DNA of 64,000 nucleotides, taken from positions 56,705,946-56,769,945 of the forward strand of contig CM063110.1 in NCBI GenBank assembly GCA_031841125.1. The letters run 5' to 3'. The stretch comes from Acanthococcus lagerstroemiae (Eukaryota > Arthropoda > Insecta > Hemiptera > Eriococcidae). The notes beneath the pieces are model-generated. The model was not told the DNA's origin. It searched no databases and saw only the letters and a program-made list of their open reading frames with translations. The translations under genes were made by a program, and so were the position numbers. Of this stretch, positions 35,401-45,577 are shown in pieces; the stretch's first letter is position 1; each line of letters opens with the position of its first letter.

Positions 35401-37664
35401 AATAGCGGCAAAATTGAAGAAGACTTGTTTTGGAGACAAGGCTATATGCATGGACACATTAGATGAATATGTGGACGTAAGTGTACCTTTACTAGGATAC
35501 GCCTGTGGATCTATTCATATAGGATCTAATGTGGCACGGAAAGTGAAGATTATTACGCTTGCTGCGTACCTTAGAATAAATTGAATGTATTAGGAATCGT
35601 TACAAGTAGGGTTGTATAAAGTGTCTGACTAAACGTGAGCGTGGGTCCACGGGGTCTGGTGGTATTTGTAAGTAGTACACGATGCCCTCTATTTCGCGCA
35701 GCGGTAGTGGTATCGAGTTTAGATAGCCTCTGACTGGTAAAGTTGCCTCATTTGGTGAAGTGAGTCACAGAATCCATTGCCAAGATTTTCGCTGCACGCT
35801 CCTACACATACACAGAACCTAGTGGCAAAAGAAAAGACGGCGGTGAAACCTCACAGGTCGATTGCGTTCACGGAAGAGTATGCTACCTCAAAACCTCTAA
35901 CCGGACACTCAGGGATGGAACACAGCCGTGAAAAATAATATAATGTCCAGTGTTCCAGCACCACGGACGAAAATAAAGAGGGGCACGGGGGGAAGCTTGC
36001 CTCCCCAGCCTCCGCCAGAGTTGGAAAATTCTAGTAGATGGATAAAAAATTGGGAAAATCCATGTTTTTTTTTTTGCCATACAAACAAATTTTGATACTC
36101 GAGAATTTTGACATGAGTCAGTTGGGTATTTAACAATTTTTGCCCCTCCAGAAAAAACTGTTCGCTATGTCCCTGTCCAGCACTCTGTATGCCCGTGTCC
36201 AGAGGAAAACAAAACACGCACTACCCTACACTTCGCAGCAATGCCGCACACTGTATTTCGCCAGCTAAGAACTGAGAGCCCTGAAACCAGAATGGCGGTT
36301 CATCGATATCATCAAGTTTGCAACGCGAGGACGGCTTCTGGGTTGAAAATATAGATAAGTGCACAAGTCAAAAAGGAAGACCTTAATAAATTCAAAGGCG
36401 GATTTCTCGTCTTATATTTGGACTGACAAGCGTGGACCACCCGGAAGAGACCTTATGTTTTTGTGGAAAACAAGAACTCAGAACGAATGAGATTTCGACG
36501 AGTGAAATAGGAAAAAAGGCAAACCTCGGTCTTGTTAGAGCCCTACATACCCGAGTATAATGGGCCTCCATTTTGGCTCACACCGCGCCCGTTGATGCCG
36601 AATTGACTACGCGGTAGGCTCCGCATATAGTCGGATTCGGCATCCACGGGCACGGTGTGCGCCAAGATGGCGACCCATGGCTTTAGTCTTGCATGAAACA
36701 GAATATAAACTCGAAGAAAGACAGAACCCACCCTTAAGAGCATCACAACGACCAAACATGGGTCGACGGTTTGACAATGCCTTTCTAATTTCAATTGGGG
36801 TTCGTTCTAAGAAAGGAATGCACTGGGCGCACTACCAACAAAAAGGAAAGTACAATTTCTCTTAAAGAAAGCAGGCTGACCCCTTGTCCCCGAGGGATAC
36901 ATGTAAATATTGAACTCGTTCTCTTCCAACACGACCATGATTTTTGTTCCAGATGTTCACGACCATCGTCTTCTACTACTACCACTCGACCGTCGACTAT
37001 ATTGTGAAAGCCAATGCCCCGATTCCAGTCTACGAGTACGAGTTCGTGTTTGATGGAAAATTTAATTCGTTCAAAGTTGGGGTCCCGAGGGCCAAAAACA
37101 TCAAGGGTAACAAAATACACTGTGTTTTATTCTAGCCGACACTATTTTCAATTTTGTCGGCAGCGGCAATGTACCGACTTCATAATAGTGAATAATCCGC
37201 TGCAAATTATTTTTCGCGAGCAGGTGCCAGTCATTCTGATGGATTAGGATACCTACTTTACCCTAAACAAACATTCCCGAATCCGGAGTTCACAGAGCCT
37301 GAAACTACTGTTATCAAGAATATGTGCACAGTTTATACCAATTTTGCAAAAACCGGGTAAGCATAGTAACTACCTGGCATTATACAAGGGAAAGAGGTGC
37401 TATCATACAGGCAGTTAGTTGGTTACATCTACCACTAGGTGGTTAGTTTCGCAGAATGAGAATATTTTTAGCGTAGTGTGTGTAACTTGACTATTGTATT
37501 TTAGGAATCCTAATCCGATCGACGAGAACGGCAGTATTGAATGGACGCCGTCCACCGAGAAAAGCCCGTGTTATCTGAGAATTTCCGATACTCTGGAAAT
37601 GGTAGAGGGAAAGATTTTTGGCGAACGCTTTGCAGCTTGGCAAGAATTGCTTGAAAGCAAGTAA
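23419..37664 (+). CDS. Carboxylesterase B (alpha-esterase-like), 10 exons
   Basis: A second complete type-B carboxylesterase and tandem paralogue of gene A. The exons are 23419-23547, 30523-30654, 34161-34317, 34406-34591, 34743-34948, 35038-35197, 35310-35476, 36953-37106, 37224-37356 and 37505-37664. They sum to 1584 nt, or 527 residues plus TAA. Eight exons have exactly the same length as in gene A and all intron phases agree. Motifs are [28 protein letters not shown] (oxyanion), Ser185 in GESAG, Glu317 in NSKEG and His434 in GASHSD, so the catalytic triad is complete. There is no signal peptide, so a cytosolic location is likely. An in-frame upstream ATG exists at 23377, but homology with gene A favours 23419. 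Introns 1, 2 and 7 are large; intron 1 holds a palindromic transposon. Insect enzymes of this group act in detoxification or lipid-ester metabolism. The specific role here is unknown. Confidence 0.94.
24777..25737. other. GC-rich insertion splitting the left arm
   Basis: This segment is absent from the matching position of the right arm, where about 20 bases stand in its place. It begins near TTGTTAACCCTAGG and is much richer in G+C than its surroundings. A stop-free plus-strand frame at 24868-25377 runs from it into the MITE and has no recognisable protein content. Its type is unknown. It contains the hAT-like MITE at 25302-25660. Confidence 0.7.
25302..25660. mobile_element. hAT-type MITE with 8-bp target duplication
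   Basis: The left end CAGGGGCGGATCCAG and the right end GATCCGTACCTG are inverted repeats of the classic hAT form. The perfect 8-bp duplication CCGCTACG lies at 25294-25301 and 25661-25668. The centre (25407-25533) is a GC-rich hairpin with stems of about 50 bp around GCATCCGCGCGGCTG. It is 359 bp long and non-coding. It is nested inside the insertion at 24777-25737. Confidence 0.9.
26953..28775. other. Intron 1 of esterase B, repeat-rich stretch
   Basis: It contains a dispersed repeat (27061-27225), a 22-bp tandem duplication CATAATATCTTCAGTTTATGG at 27299-27343, and a region around 28150-28300 where CAACTTCTCAACTCAAAAATT-like words recur. Several C- and T-rich tracts are present. No gene is recognised. 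Confidence 0.5.
27061..27225. repeat. Dispersed ~170-bp repeat, copy 1
   Basis: It matches 35970-36150 in the same orientation. Shared words are CAAGCCTCCGCCAGA, CAAACAAATTTTGATACT, GAGAATTTTGAC and CAGTTGGG.ATTTAACAATTT. It is non-coding and both copies are in introns of esterase B. Confidence 0.8.
28776..28860 (+). repeat. Possible tRNA-derived SINE head
   Basis: CCAGCTCAGTTAGAGC resembles a tRNA A box (GCTCAGT..GTAGAGC) and, about 45 bases later, GGGTCGAGCCC resembles a B box. The surrounding bases do not fold into a clean cloverleaf, so a functional tRNA is unlikely. It may be the head of a tRNA-derived SINE or a tRNA pseudogene. Confidence 0.35.
28931..29768. mobile_element. TIR element in esterase B intron 1
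   Basis: AATGCTCGAAAGGGCG...GGGCTCGGGTTGAGAGCAAA at 28940-28984 is matched in inverted orientation at 29711-29757 (TTTGCTCTCAACCCGAGCCC to CGCCCTTTCGAGCATT). The interior of about 730 bp is AT-rich and non-coding. The outer edges are uncertain because the inverted match fades into low-complexity sequence. Confidence 0.7.
30655..34160. other. Intron 2 of esterase B
   Basis: A 3.5-kb intron with a GTAAGG donor and a TTACAG acceptor. Diverged direct copies of about 50 bp occur at 32281-32335 and 32410-32461 (TATTTGA.T.CGATAACCTTTGAGCA). No gene or transposon is recognised. A 60-codon frame at 30894 and a 109-codon minus-strand frame at 32797-32468 look accidental. Confidence 0.5.
35970..36150. 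repeat. Dispersed ~170-bp repeat, copy 2
   Basis: Same orientation as the copy at 27061-27225. It has an extra poly-T tract. Copies in two introns of one gene may reflect local duplication or independent insertion. Confidence 0.8.
36561..36676. repeat. GC-rich near-perfect hairpin
   Basis: The left stem TGGGCCTCCATTTTGGCTCA continues through CACCGCGCCCGT and GATGCCGAATTGACTA. It pairs with TAGTCGGATTCGGCATC, ACGGGCACGGTGTG and CGCCAAGATGGCGACCCA. The stem is about 52 bp with a loop of about 10 bases. It is probably a small MITE or a relic of one, located in intron 7 of esterase B. Confidence 0.75.
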
Positions 37665-38019
37665 AACCAGTAAACTCGGATCGGCAGATTCGACGATACC
37701 AACGAAATACGCAATAACCATAAATTTAGTAAATTTACTATTCGTTTTGGTACAAATGAAACTATGTAAGAAGTTTATTTTAATAAATATAATAGGGTAG
37801 CAGAGTTGATTTTCAATGTTTACTAGGAATGTATCTTAATAATTCTACAACCAAAGTAGATTGCACGATACATAGTTAATTTCGAAAATGTTATTTCGGA
37901 TGACGAAGTACTGGGTAAAGGTTTCATGACAATTTTCAAACTAATTCATAGAAACAGTCGAAAAAATTAATTTTTGACTACTTGGAAATCTTTTTACACA
38001 ACTTTCAGAAATTCTTTCC
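37665..38019. other. 3' flank of esterase B
   Basis: It contains the presumed 3' untranslated region and poly(A) signal. Nothing else is recognised. Confidence 0.5.
37782..37787 (+). terminator. Putative polyadenylation signal of esterase B
   Basis: An AATAAA hexamer 118 bp after the TAA stop of esterase B. This is inferred from position only. Confidence 0.5.
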
Positions 38020-39225
38020 GGACTTGGTTACTACTCGTTATATACCGGTATAATACGTCCCAAAATCACATATGCGGCAGTTGTATAGTAGGGCTGGGTC
38101 CACCAGGCCAAAGTCTGAGAGGAACTGGACCACTGTAAAAGCCGGCGTAGGTGATGACAACGGGGGCAATAAAAACGCTGCCGACGAAAGCACTTGAAAG
38201 ACTTCTAAATCTGCCACCATTTAACACAGCTATAAAAGCAGCTGCAATAAGGAGGGCTTCTCTGAGCTCAAAAAACAGGACATGGAAGGATATGGGAGAT
38301 GGCGGGAACGATGGACAAATGTTTTAGGATGCTGAGAGATAGAACCGCGATGAAACACTTCTTTGACAAGCCATTCCATGCAATGATACACCCACGGGAG
38401 GCATGGGACTGGAAGTGGCCAAGCATTCTAGGAAAATAGGGGCATGTATGGTTCGCAGATTCTTCAAAGAATGCTGACAACTATTCAATGGCACTGGGTG
38501 AGGGTGTCAATATCTTCCAAACAGAGGTAATGGCGATCACAGTGACCGTTGACAAAAACCAGCAGAAGAGCCTTGTTAATAAGCCGATCTATATCTGTAT
38601 AGACAGTCATACGGCTACCACGACGTTATCGACACACCAAACTACATCCTTAGTGGGGGCGGACTGCATTAACAAATTATACACCCTTGTACAGGAGAAC
38701 CGTGTTTCCATACTATGGACACCGGGGCTCTGCGGCATAAAAGGGAAAATGATCGCAGATAAGCTAGCGAAGGAGGGTATAAAAAAGGAATTGGTAACGC
38801 CGAGGTCGGGTCTTCCCTTAGCATACAGTGTCATAAAATCCAAGGTGACGGCATGATAAGAAAGCAGATGACAATGCATTGGCGGACGGCTAGTGGCATG
38901 AAAGTCAGAAAAACATTGATAGGGGACGCCCCCGTAAGTACACTGAGTTCGTACTAGGGCTCGACAGAAAACATGCTAGGCTTATGGTTAGACTACTAGA
39001 AGCCACAGAACCTATATGGTATGAAATAAAAGAGGTGAAAAGCAGCTCCTGTAGGCATCGTGGAGAAGAAAAGGATATCTCGATTTACATAAAATATCAG
39101 TGCTTAAAAATAGCCGGGACAAGACGTAAAACATTGGGACTGGAGTATCTGGCACCCAATGAAGTCAAAGGGATAGAACTCAGTAAAATTCTCTTTTTTG
39201 CTGTAAAGGTAAGGCTGCTGAGCTG
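38020..39225 (+). pseudogene. LINE remnant: RT tail and RNase H
   Basis: The region begins with SLYTGIIRPKITYAAVV, the segment that follows the palm in jockey/I-type reverse transcriptases, with stops. Next comes WFADSSKNADNYSMALGEG and a 122-codon open frame (38488-38856) with ICIDSHTATTTLS, ILWTPGLCGIKGKMIADKLA and KEG. This is an RNase H domain: the D of IDS and the ADKLA motif are present, but the usual His of WTPGH is replaced by Leu. A C-terminal tail follows (RRKTLGLEYLAPNEVKGIEL). It is 5'-truncated and has several stops, so it is a dead copy. Confidence 0.8.
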
Positions 39226-40249
39226 ATCCTTAACAGTAACCCGATGAAAAGTGAAATGGACTACAAGGTCTGAGCACTCGGCGCATACGGCGCCACCTCA
39301 TACAAAGATAGATATTACTCGTGAAAACTATGTCATACTAACGTTAGTTAAGGCTCTGCGTTATAACTCATTTAAACTGGCAGGTTTATTTAAGAAAGCC
39401 TTTACGCAACTAAATTCTGAACTAAGTCAGCGAGGAGGCCCTGCCTACTTGAGAAATGATGCCGAGGGGCAATATTAGATGAGAATCTCATACATGGAGC
39501 ATTCATTATCAAAATTCGCGCTCGAATCGGCTTCAGTGTTTCTCGCGAAATTTTTCAATATAGAGAATTTTAAATGTTGCAGGCCCATTTCCACGCAAAA
39601 ACTATGTTTGTCACCCATCTTTCCTCGAGAAATCATGCATCTAGCGAAAAATTCACCAAGATTCTCGTACTAAATGAAGATTTTTAAGGTTCTTAAAACT
39701 CTCTAGTACATCTCTGTTGAACTAATTAAGATTCATGAAAACTTGATAACACGTGGTTTGCACGTGTTCAGATGATGTTAGAATTAGTGACAGTTCGTCA
39801 AACTCCTTTAAAACTCATTAAATTTGTTCAAACCAGTTAAAATTTCATCAAAAATTTTTTAAGTCGAATCAAGACTTCCTACGACTTTTTAATGCTCTGC
39901 TGAGACTAGCTCATACTGATATGATGTCGTTAAGATTATATCGGTACGTTTAAGACTCATTAAAACTACATAGTTAACATTGATATGGCGTCGTTAAGAT
40001 ACTATTGATACGTTTAAGACTCGTTAAAATTGAGGATGTATAGTTCATCCTCCATTAATATCATTGTTAATAGTTATTCTTAATAATATTAGTATTAATA
40101 AAGGGAAAATAATAATCACAATCTTAAATTATTTATTCAAATTAAAAGAAAAATTAAATCTGAAGATGAAATTATTAAAAAAGTTAGTCAATTTTTAAAT
40201 CTTCCAATAACCCCTCTTCATTTACTTTTCTCAGAAACATCACGACAGC
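39226..40249. other. Intergenic DNA with short tandem repeats
   Basis: No gene is recognised. Around 39680-40035 there are degenerate repeats of TTAAGACTCATTAAAA. The clearest pair is a 64-bp tandem duplication, 39918-39975 and 39982-40032, sharing GTCGTTAAGAT and CGTTTAAGACTC. Confidence 0.55.
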
Positions 40250-40515
40250 CAGTGGCGAATCTATGGGGGTGTTTTAGGGGTTCGGACACCCCTCTTCGGG
40301 TCGAAGAAGAAGAAAAAAAAACATTGCGAAAGCACATTATATAACATTATATAAAAATGTAGTGAACGTGTACACCTGCAGTGACGTAGTCCTGTGTGGA
40401 CTTCAAAATATATCAAGAATCAACTGAGACATCCATCTCGGTTTTTTAGGGGCGGAGGTGGAAAAAGTTTCATTTTCAAAACACCCCCCTTGGAAAATTT
40501 CTAGACCCGCCACTG
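40250..40515. mobile_element. hAT-type MITE near esterase relic C
   Basis: The left end CAGTGGCGAATCTATGGGGG and the right end CTAGACCCGCCACTG are inverted repeats of hAT form, with further inner pairing of GGGGGTGTTTT and AAAACACCCCCC. The flanking octamers ACGACAGC and ATAACAGC agree at six of eight positions, fitting an old target duplication. It is 266 bp long and non-coding. Confidence 0.8.
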
Positions 40516-41107
40516 ATAACAGCAATCATTTTCCAGACGGGAAAAAAGAAAAGAGAATAGATATTGACCGATTCTGTCTTTCTCAAAGGATAGGGAAGTA
40601 AGAAAAGCACCACAGCTCGAGAAAGAAGTATGGGAGAAAGTACTCCTACACTTCTGTCAACAAATAACGTTATCGTCAGTTGGAAAAAGTTGGAAAGGTC
40701 GGGTCATCAACTGACCAAATTTAAAAAAGGCAAAGAATCAAATCCTCAGTTGGAAAAATCGAAAGCTGCATACTGTTTTGTGGACACACAAATTTTTTGA
40801 ACTGGTTGTCGTTGGACTGATAAGAATCCTATTTCCTCCTCCTCCTTTTTAGCAGAATGACGTAAAACGTATTTTCCAAGGTCATTCAACTAGTACGCGC
40901 TCAACTCAGAAAACCTGATTGGTTAGCAGTTATTAAATACCATTCCGACGAATAATGGCACAATAATTGCGTTTTCTTTTTCGTTGTTTCGACAGGTCTA
41001 AAACTCGCAAACTCTAATTAAATTTTAATATCAATACTAGCTTACACGAGTGATAATTACTTCACGGAATTGTAAGTCATTATTCTTGACTGTTGCCACT
41101 GTTAAAC
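40516..41107. other. Upstream flank of esterase relic C
   Basis: AT-rich DNA that would correspond to the promoter region of the third esterase copy. No specific element is recognised. Confidence 0.35.
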
Positions 41108-41240
41108 ATGATTGTACAACTGAAGCCAGGAAAACTGGAAGGAGAACAGGGGTGAAATTAGTTTTGACAGGGCACTTATTCTGCAGATTCCTATAGGCAT
41201 TCCATACGGTAGACCTCCAGTAGGAGAACTTCGCTTTCAA
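41108..41240 (+). pseudogene. Esterase C: frameshifted relic of exon 1
   Basis: It starts MIVQLKPGKLEGEQG, parallel to MIIEVQQGQLEGTEG (A) and [15 protein letters not shown] (B). It then loses frame and resumes in another frame as IGIPYGRPPVGELRFQ, immediately followed by a GTGAGT donor. The exon is 133 nt instead of the 129 nt shared by A and B, a net +1 frameshift with scrambled residues between. No exons 2-10 were found in the remaining 23 kb. A LINE begins within a few bases of the donor. It is a third tandem paralogue that has decayed, or a solo exon left by an incomplete duplication. Confidence 0.85.
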
Positions 41241-41244
41241 GTGA

Positions 41245-44200
41245 GTTGTGGATCTCCGGGGCCGTGATACACTATCAGTACATGATCACCCACAGACAAA
41301 GCTTGGAAGGGTAGTAAAAATTGCTGCTTGGAATGTTCGTACGTTACTCGACAACGACAGAGCTGACAGGCCTGAGCGCTGGACAGCAATAGTGGACAGA
41401 GAGCTGAGAAGATGCAACATCGACGTAGCAGTGCTCAGCGAAACACGCATACACGGAGAGGGCTCTCTGCAAGAAGCTGGCTACGTGTTCTACTGGATAG
41501 GCCGTCCCGGAGGGGAGGGGCGGCAACATGGAGTCGGCTTCGCAGTCAAAAAATAACTGGCTGCGCAAATGAAATCATTACCAGTGGGAGTCAACGCACG
41601 GATTGCCAATCTCAGACTTGAAATGGAAGGCAGCTGCCCGGTCAACATAATAAGTGCGTATGCCCCAACACTGCAAGCAACCGATGAGGAAAAAGAGGGC
41701 TTCTACAGCACCCTCGGCGGATTAATCGGAACAGTTCCGGAGCAGGATAACATCATACTCGCTGGCGACTTCAACGCTCGAGTGGGCAGTAATAACATAG
41801 CGTGGAAGGAGTCATGGGTCGACACGGACTGGGCAAGATGAACGGGAACGGCGAACTTCTGCTGTCATTCTGCGTATCCCATGGGCTGACACTCACAAAC
41901 ACCATGTTCCAATTGAAAGACATACACAAGGGCACATGGATGCACTCCAGGTCAAAACACTGGCACCAACTTGATTACGTGATCACGAGAAAGAAATATC
42001 TCAACGATGTGCTTAGCACACGTGTCACTCGAAGCGCCGAATGTGGCACAGACCATCAAATGCTGGTATCTAGATTGAGGATCCGCACCCCAAAGCGCAA
42101 AACTAAGATAACGAAATCAAATAGACCGAATAGACCTACTAGACTCAACATAGACCGCCTGCGCGATCCAAAAATGAAGGGAAGATTTGCAAAAGAGATA
42201 TCGCAGCAAATGAGCATGCTGGCGGATAACAGTATGGAGACAGCGGAGGACATGTGGAGAATCCTTAAGGGAACTGTAAGTAAAGTAAGCTCAGAGGTAC
42301 TCGGAAAGGCTCCAAAGAAGAAGAATCCCGACTGGTTTAACGAAAACAGCGAAGAAATCGAGGCAGCTTTAACATACAAAGCAAGCTGTTATCAGAAACT
42401 ACTGAACAAGCCACACGAGGTAAATCTCCAAAAGGAGTACAAAGTAGCGAAGACCAAGGTGCTGCAAGCAACGAGGCATGCCAAAAACGAATGGTTCCTC
42501 AGAAAGGCTGCAGAAATACAGGGACATGCCGACAAACACGACAGCAAAGCCTTCTTCCAGGCGGTGAAAGCTCTCTATGGTCCCATTCACAACAGAGAAT
42601 GCTCAATAAAGGATGAAAACGGGACGCTACTAAAGAACTCAGGGGATATACGGAACCGTTGGAAGGAATATTATGAGAGCCTACTGAACGCCACCCCAGT
42701 TGCAGCCGCAGACATAGAAGAAGCAGTAGCGTCATTACCCCAGTTCCCGGAATTCTCAGAACTGGACGCCCCCCCCCAACACTGGAGGAAACAGAGAATG
42801 CAATCAAGCTGCTCAAAAACGGTAAAGCGCCAGGACCCGACGCGCTCCCGGCTGAAATATTCAAACACGGAGGAAAGCAGCTACACAAAAAGCTGCACGC
42901 TCTTTTTCTGAAAATATGGAAAAAGGAAACTGCACCTAAGGACTTCCGAGACGCCTCCGTTGTCAACATATATAAGAGAAAGGGCGACAGGGCAGACTGC
43001 ACGAACTACCGGGGCATATCGTTGCTGAGTGCTGTTGGGAAAATCCTGGCCAGAATTATCACAACACGCCTTCAGACTGTACTAGAGACGCTCTTCCCGG
43101 AGTCGCAGGCCGGCTTCCGCCCAGGCCGGGGAACAGTGGACATGATGTTTGCAGTACGACAGGTCCAAGAAAAAATAAAGGAACAAAATTCACAACTCTA
43201 TGCCGTCTTTATAGATCTGAAAAAGGCATTTGACATGGTACACAGAAAGGCGCTCTGGACGGCTTTCCGTCGGTTCGGATGCCCGGTCAAACTTGTCAAC
43301 GTGCTCACAAGTCTGCACGAGGGGAACGAAGCATGCGTAATAGTGGGCGGCGAACTGACGGACGGCTTTCCGGTAACCAGCGGAGTACGACAGGGATGCG
43401 TTGCAGCCCCACTGCTCTTTAACGTGTTTATGACGGCAATGTTGATCCTAGTGGACAGAAAGCTGCTTGACAGAGGCATCAGCATCAACTACAGATATGA
43501 AGGAGGACTATTTAACCTCAGCAGGATGAAAAGCAAAAAGACTGCTCGCCGCTTTATCACGGAACTTCAATATGCGGATGACCTGGTACTACTGGCGCAT
43601 ACAGAGGCGGAAGTGCAAAGAATCACAGACACGTTCGTACAAGTCTACAAGCTCATTGGAATGGAGGTCAGCACGGAAAAAACAAAACTCCTAACAGTAA
43701 ACGTTCCCGGGGACAGCAAAGTCGAAATCAACGGAGCGGAAATAGAAAAGGTTGACGAGTTCTGCTACCTTGGGGGAATAGTCGCAAGTGAAGGCGGACT
43801 AAACGCAGAGGTCAGTCAGCGCATACGGAAAGCCGCTGGCGCCATATATAAACTAAAAAATAGAGTATTCGACAACAGAGACTTGAAGAGGAGGACGAAA
43901 ATTGGAGTATACCGCGCTGTGGTAATACCCACACTCCTATACGGGAGCGAGAGCTGGACACCGTACAGAGCGCAGGTCAGGGCGCTTGAAAAATTCCACC
44001 AGCGTCAACTACGGAAAATTATGAATATCAAGTGGTCGGATTACATATCCAATACGCGGGTGCTGGAAATGGCCGAATGCGAATCCATAGAACGAATCCT
44101 AGCCCGTAACATGCTGCGGTGGCTAGGATACTTGCACCGCATGCCGGACCAAAGAATACCCAAGCAACTGCTCTACGGGGAATTGACCTCAGGCCGTCGC

Positions 44201-44540
44201 GCCATTGGCGGGCAGAGAAAAAGATTCAAGGACGTCTGCCACGCGCTGCTCAAAGGGCTGAACATCGAGAAAACCTGGGAAGAAATCTGTGCGGAAAGAC
44301 CGCAGTGGAGGCAAGTGTGTCACAAGATCAGTGGCATCTTCGATAACAGGACACAAAGGTCATTATCAACCGATGCACCCCGGGAAACCTTCACCTGCGA
44401 TGAGTGCGGAAGGATTGTCACGTCAAAAATCGGACTCATCAGCCACCTTCGAGCCCACATGCGACGGAACTCAATCCGATGAAGAAGAAATAGGATCCTC
44501 AGACATTGAGGCCAGACGATTATTATTATTATTATTTTAC
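41245..44540 (+). mobile_element. Nearly full-length non-LTR retrotransposon
   Basis: The element spans an endonuclease/reverse-transcriptase coding region followed by a short 3' tail ending in an ATT microsatellite (44517-44536). It lies in the same orientation as the esterases, starting just after the donor site of the exon-1 relic. The exact 5' edge and target duplication are not clear. The coding region has only three visible breaks, so it is a fairly young copy compared with the other LINE fragments here. Confidence 0.85.
41248..44482 (+). pseudogene. LINE polyprotein: AP endonuclease, RT, C2H2 finger
   Basis: In order: an exonuclease-III-like endonuclease (KIAAWNVRTLL, VLSETRIHG, ILAGDFNARVG, CGTDHQMLVS) and a linker of about 250 residues. 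The reverse transcriptase follows (GKAPGPDALPAEIF, NYRGISLLSAVGKILARI, FIDLKKAFDMV, TSGVRQGC, ELQYADDLVLL, CYLGGIVAS, PTLLYGSESW). The C-terminus carries a zinc finger, CDECGRIVTSKIGLISHLRA with a following H. Full length would be about 1070 residues. Breaks are an in-frame TAA at 41554, a frame change near 41803-41813 and a frame change in the C-tract at 42769-42777. The catalytic YADD box is intact. It encodes nicking and target-primed reverse transcription of its own RNA. I do not assign a clade firmly; it is RTE/CR1-like in layout. Confidence 0.88.
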
Positions 44541-44780
44541 ACCAAGCCAATGCCGCGACTAATACTAAACTTGATCAATATTATCTTATGATAAATATGG
44601 CACAAAGACAGATAAATAATACGACGTTTAGTATGCATAAAAATTTTCATATCAATTTGATAGTAAGATGAACTTGATTTGAATAATCTATAGCAACAAC
44701 GGTAAGGTACACGAAGAAGATTCATTTTGTTCGTTTTATCGATTTATCTAATAGCAGTTAGATATATGTATACGATAAAG

Positions 44781-45577
44781 TGCCACTTATCGGTCAAGTG
44801 CCAATTAATGGTCAAAATTTTGAAGCCATATAATCGGTCCGCTAGAGGGCGTGAGTTTTATTATTTTTTTATCAGTGTCTGGCAGACACACAGTACTTCA
44901 ATATGATCTGTGTGCGAAATGATTTGAATGATTCGTGTTAAAGATATGAGCTATGGAAAAATTTGCCTATTTTCGGCGTGATAATGTTCCCTTATTTTCG
45001 AAGTCTGTCATCAAAATCGAAAAAGTAAGTACCTACTTCGTGCCATTAATTTCGGACTTTTTGTAATTGTGACTTCAAAGGACGTACTAAAAGGAACATT
45101 TTTCGAATAATTAACAGACGATTGAATAGCTACTTATCGAGTGCGAGTCCTGGGAATTCGAGATTAAATCCAGTTGTGGAACTGATTATACTTCAGGCCT
45201 GTCATTATGTTTTTTTATTTTAGAGAGTTGCAGATCATATGGTAATGATGAAATTCAATATATACATGGGAGAAAGAAATTCACCAATATTAGGCTCCAA
45301 TTTTTCTTGACCAATGATTAGCTAATGTTGTATTTCTCTTGTTATTAGTCTGCCGCATGAACTGACGTCCGATGAAGAAAATTCCAACTCATCATTGATC
45401 ACTATAAATAACTGAATTTCACTTTCTTCTTTTAATCAATTTCAGATAATTTTTTCCAGATTGTGCCAAACATTGGTCGACCAATAATTGGCAAATTTTA
45501 ACATACTTTCAAAAATTCACAGAAAATAGCACTTGAGCTTGACGTCGGAGCGTGTAAGTGAAACTCACTCCTGATAG
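44781..45577. repeat. TIR-element copy 1, 3'-truncated
   Basis: It starts TGCCACTTATCGGTCAAGTG and matches 46657-47710 along its length, sharing for example CGACTTATCGAGTGCG-type words, TTAAATCCAGTTGTGGAACT and GGTCGACCAATAATTGGCAA. The match ends near 45577, so the right terminal repeat is missing. This copy lacks the MITE present in copy 2 and therefore shows the empty site (CGGCGTGATAATG). Confidence 0.8.

Larger units (their letters stand above)
35477..36952. other. Intron 7 of esterase B
   Basis: It holds the second copy of a dispersed repeat (35970-36150) and a GC-rich hairpin (36561-36676). The rest is unassigned. Confidence 0.5.

Noticed and set aside
42056..43002. Minus-strand frames opposite the LINE
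   Set aside because: They are shadows of the endonuclease and reverse transcriptase coding strand, which carries all family motifs.
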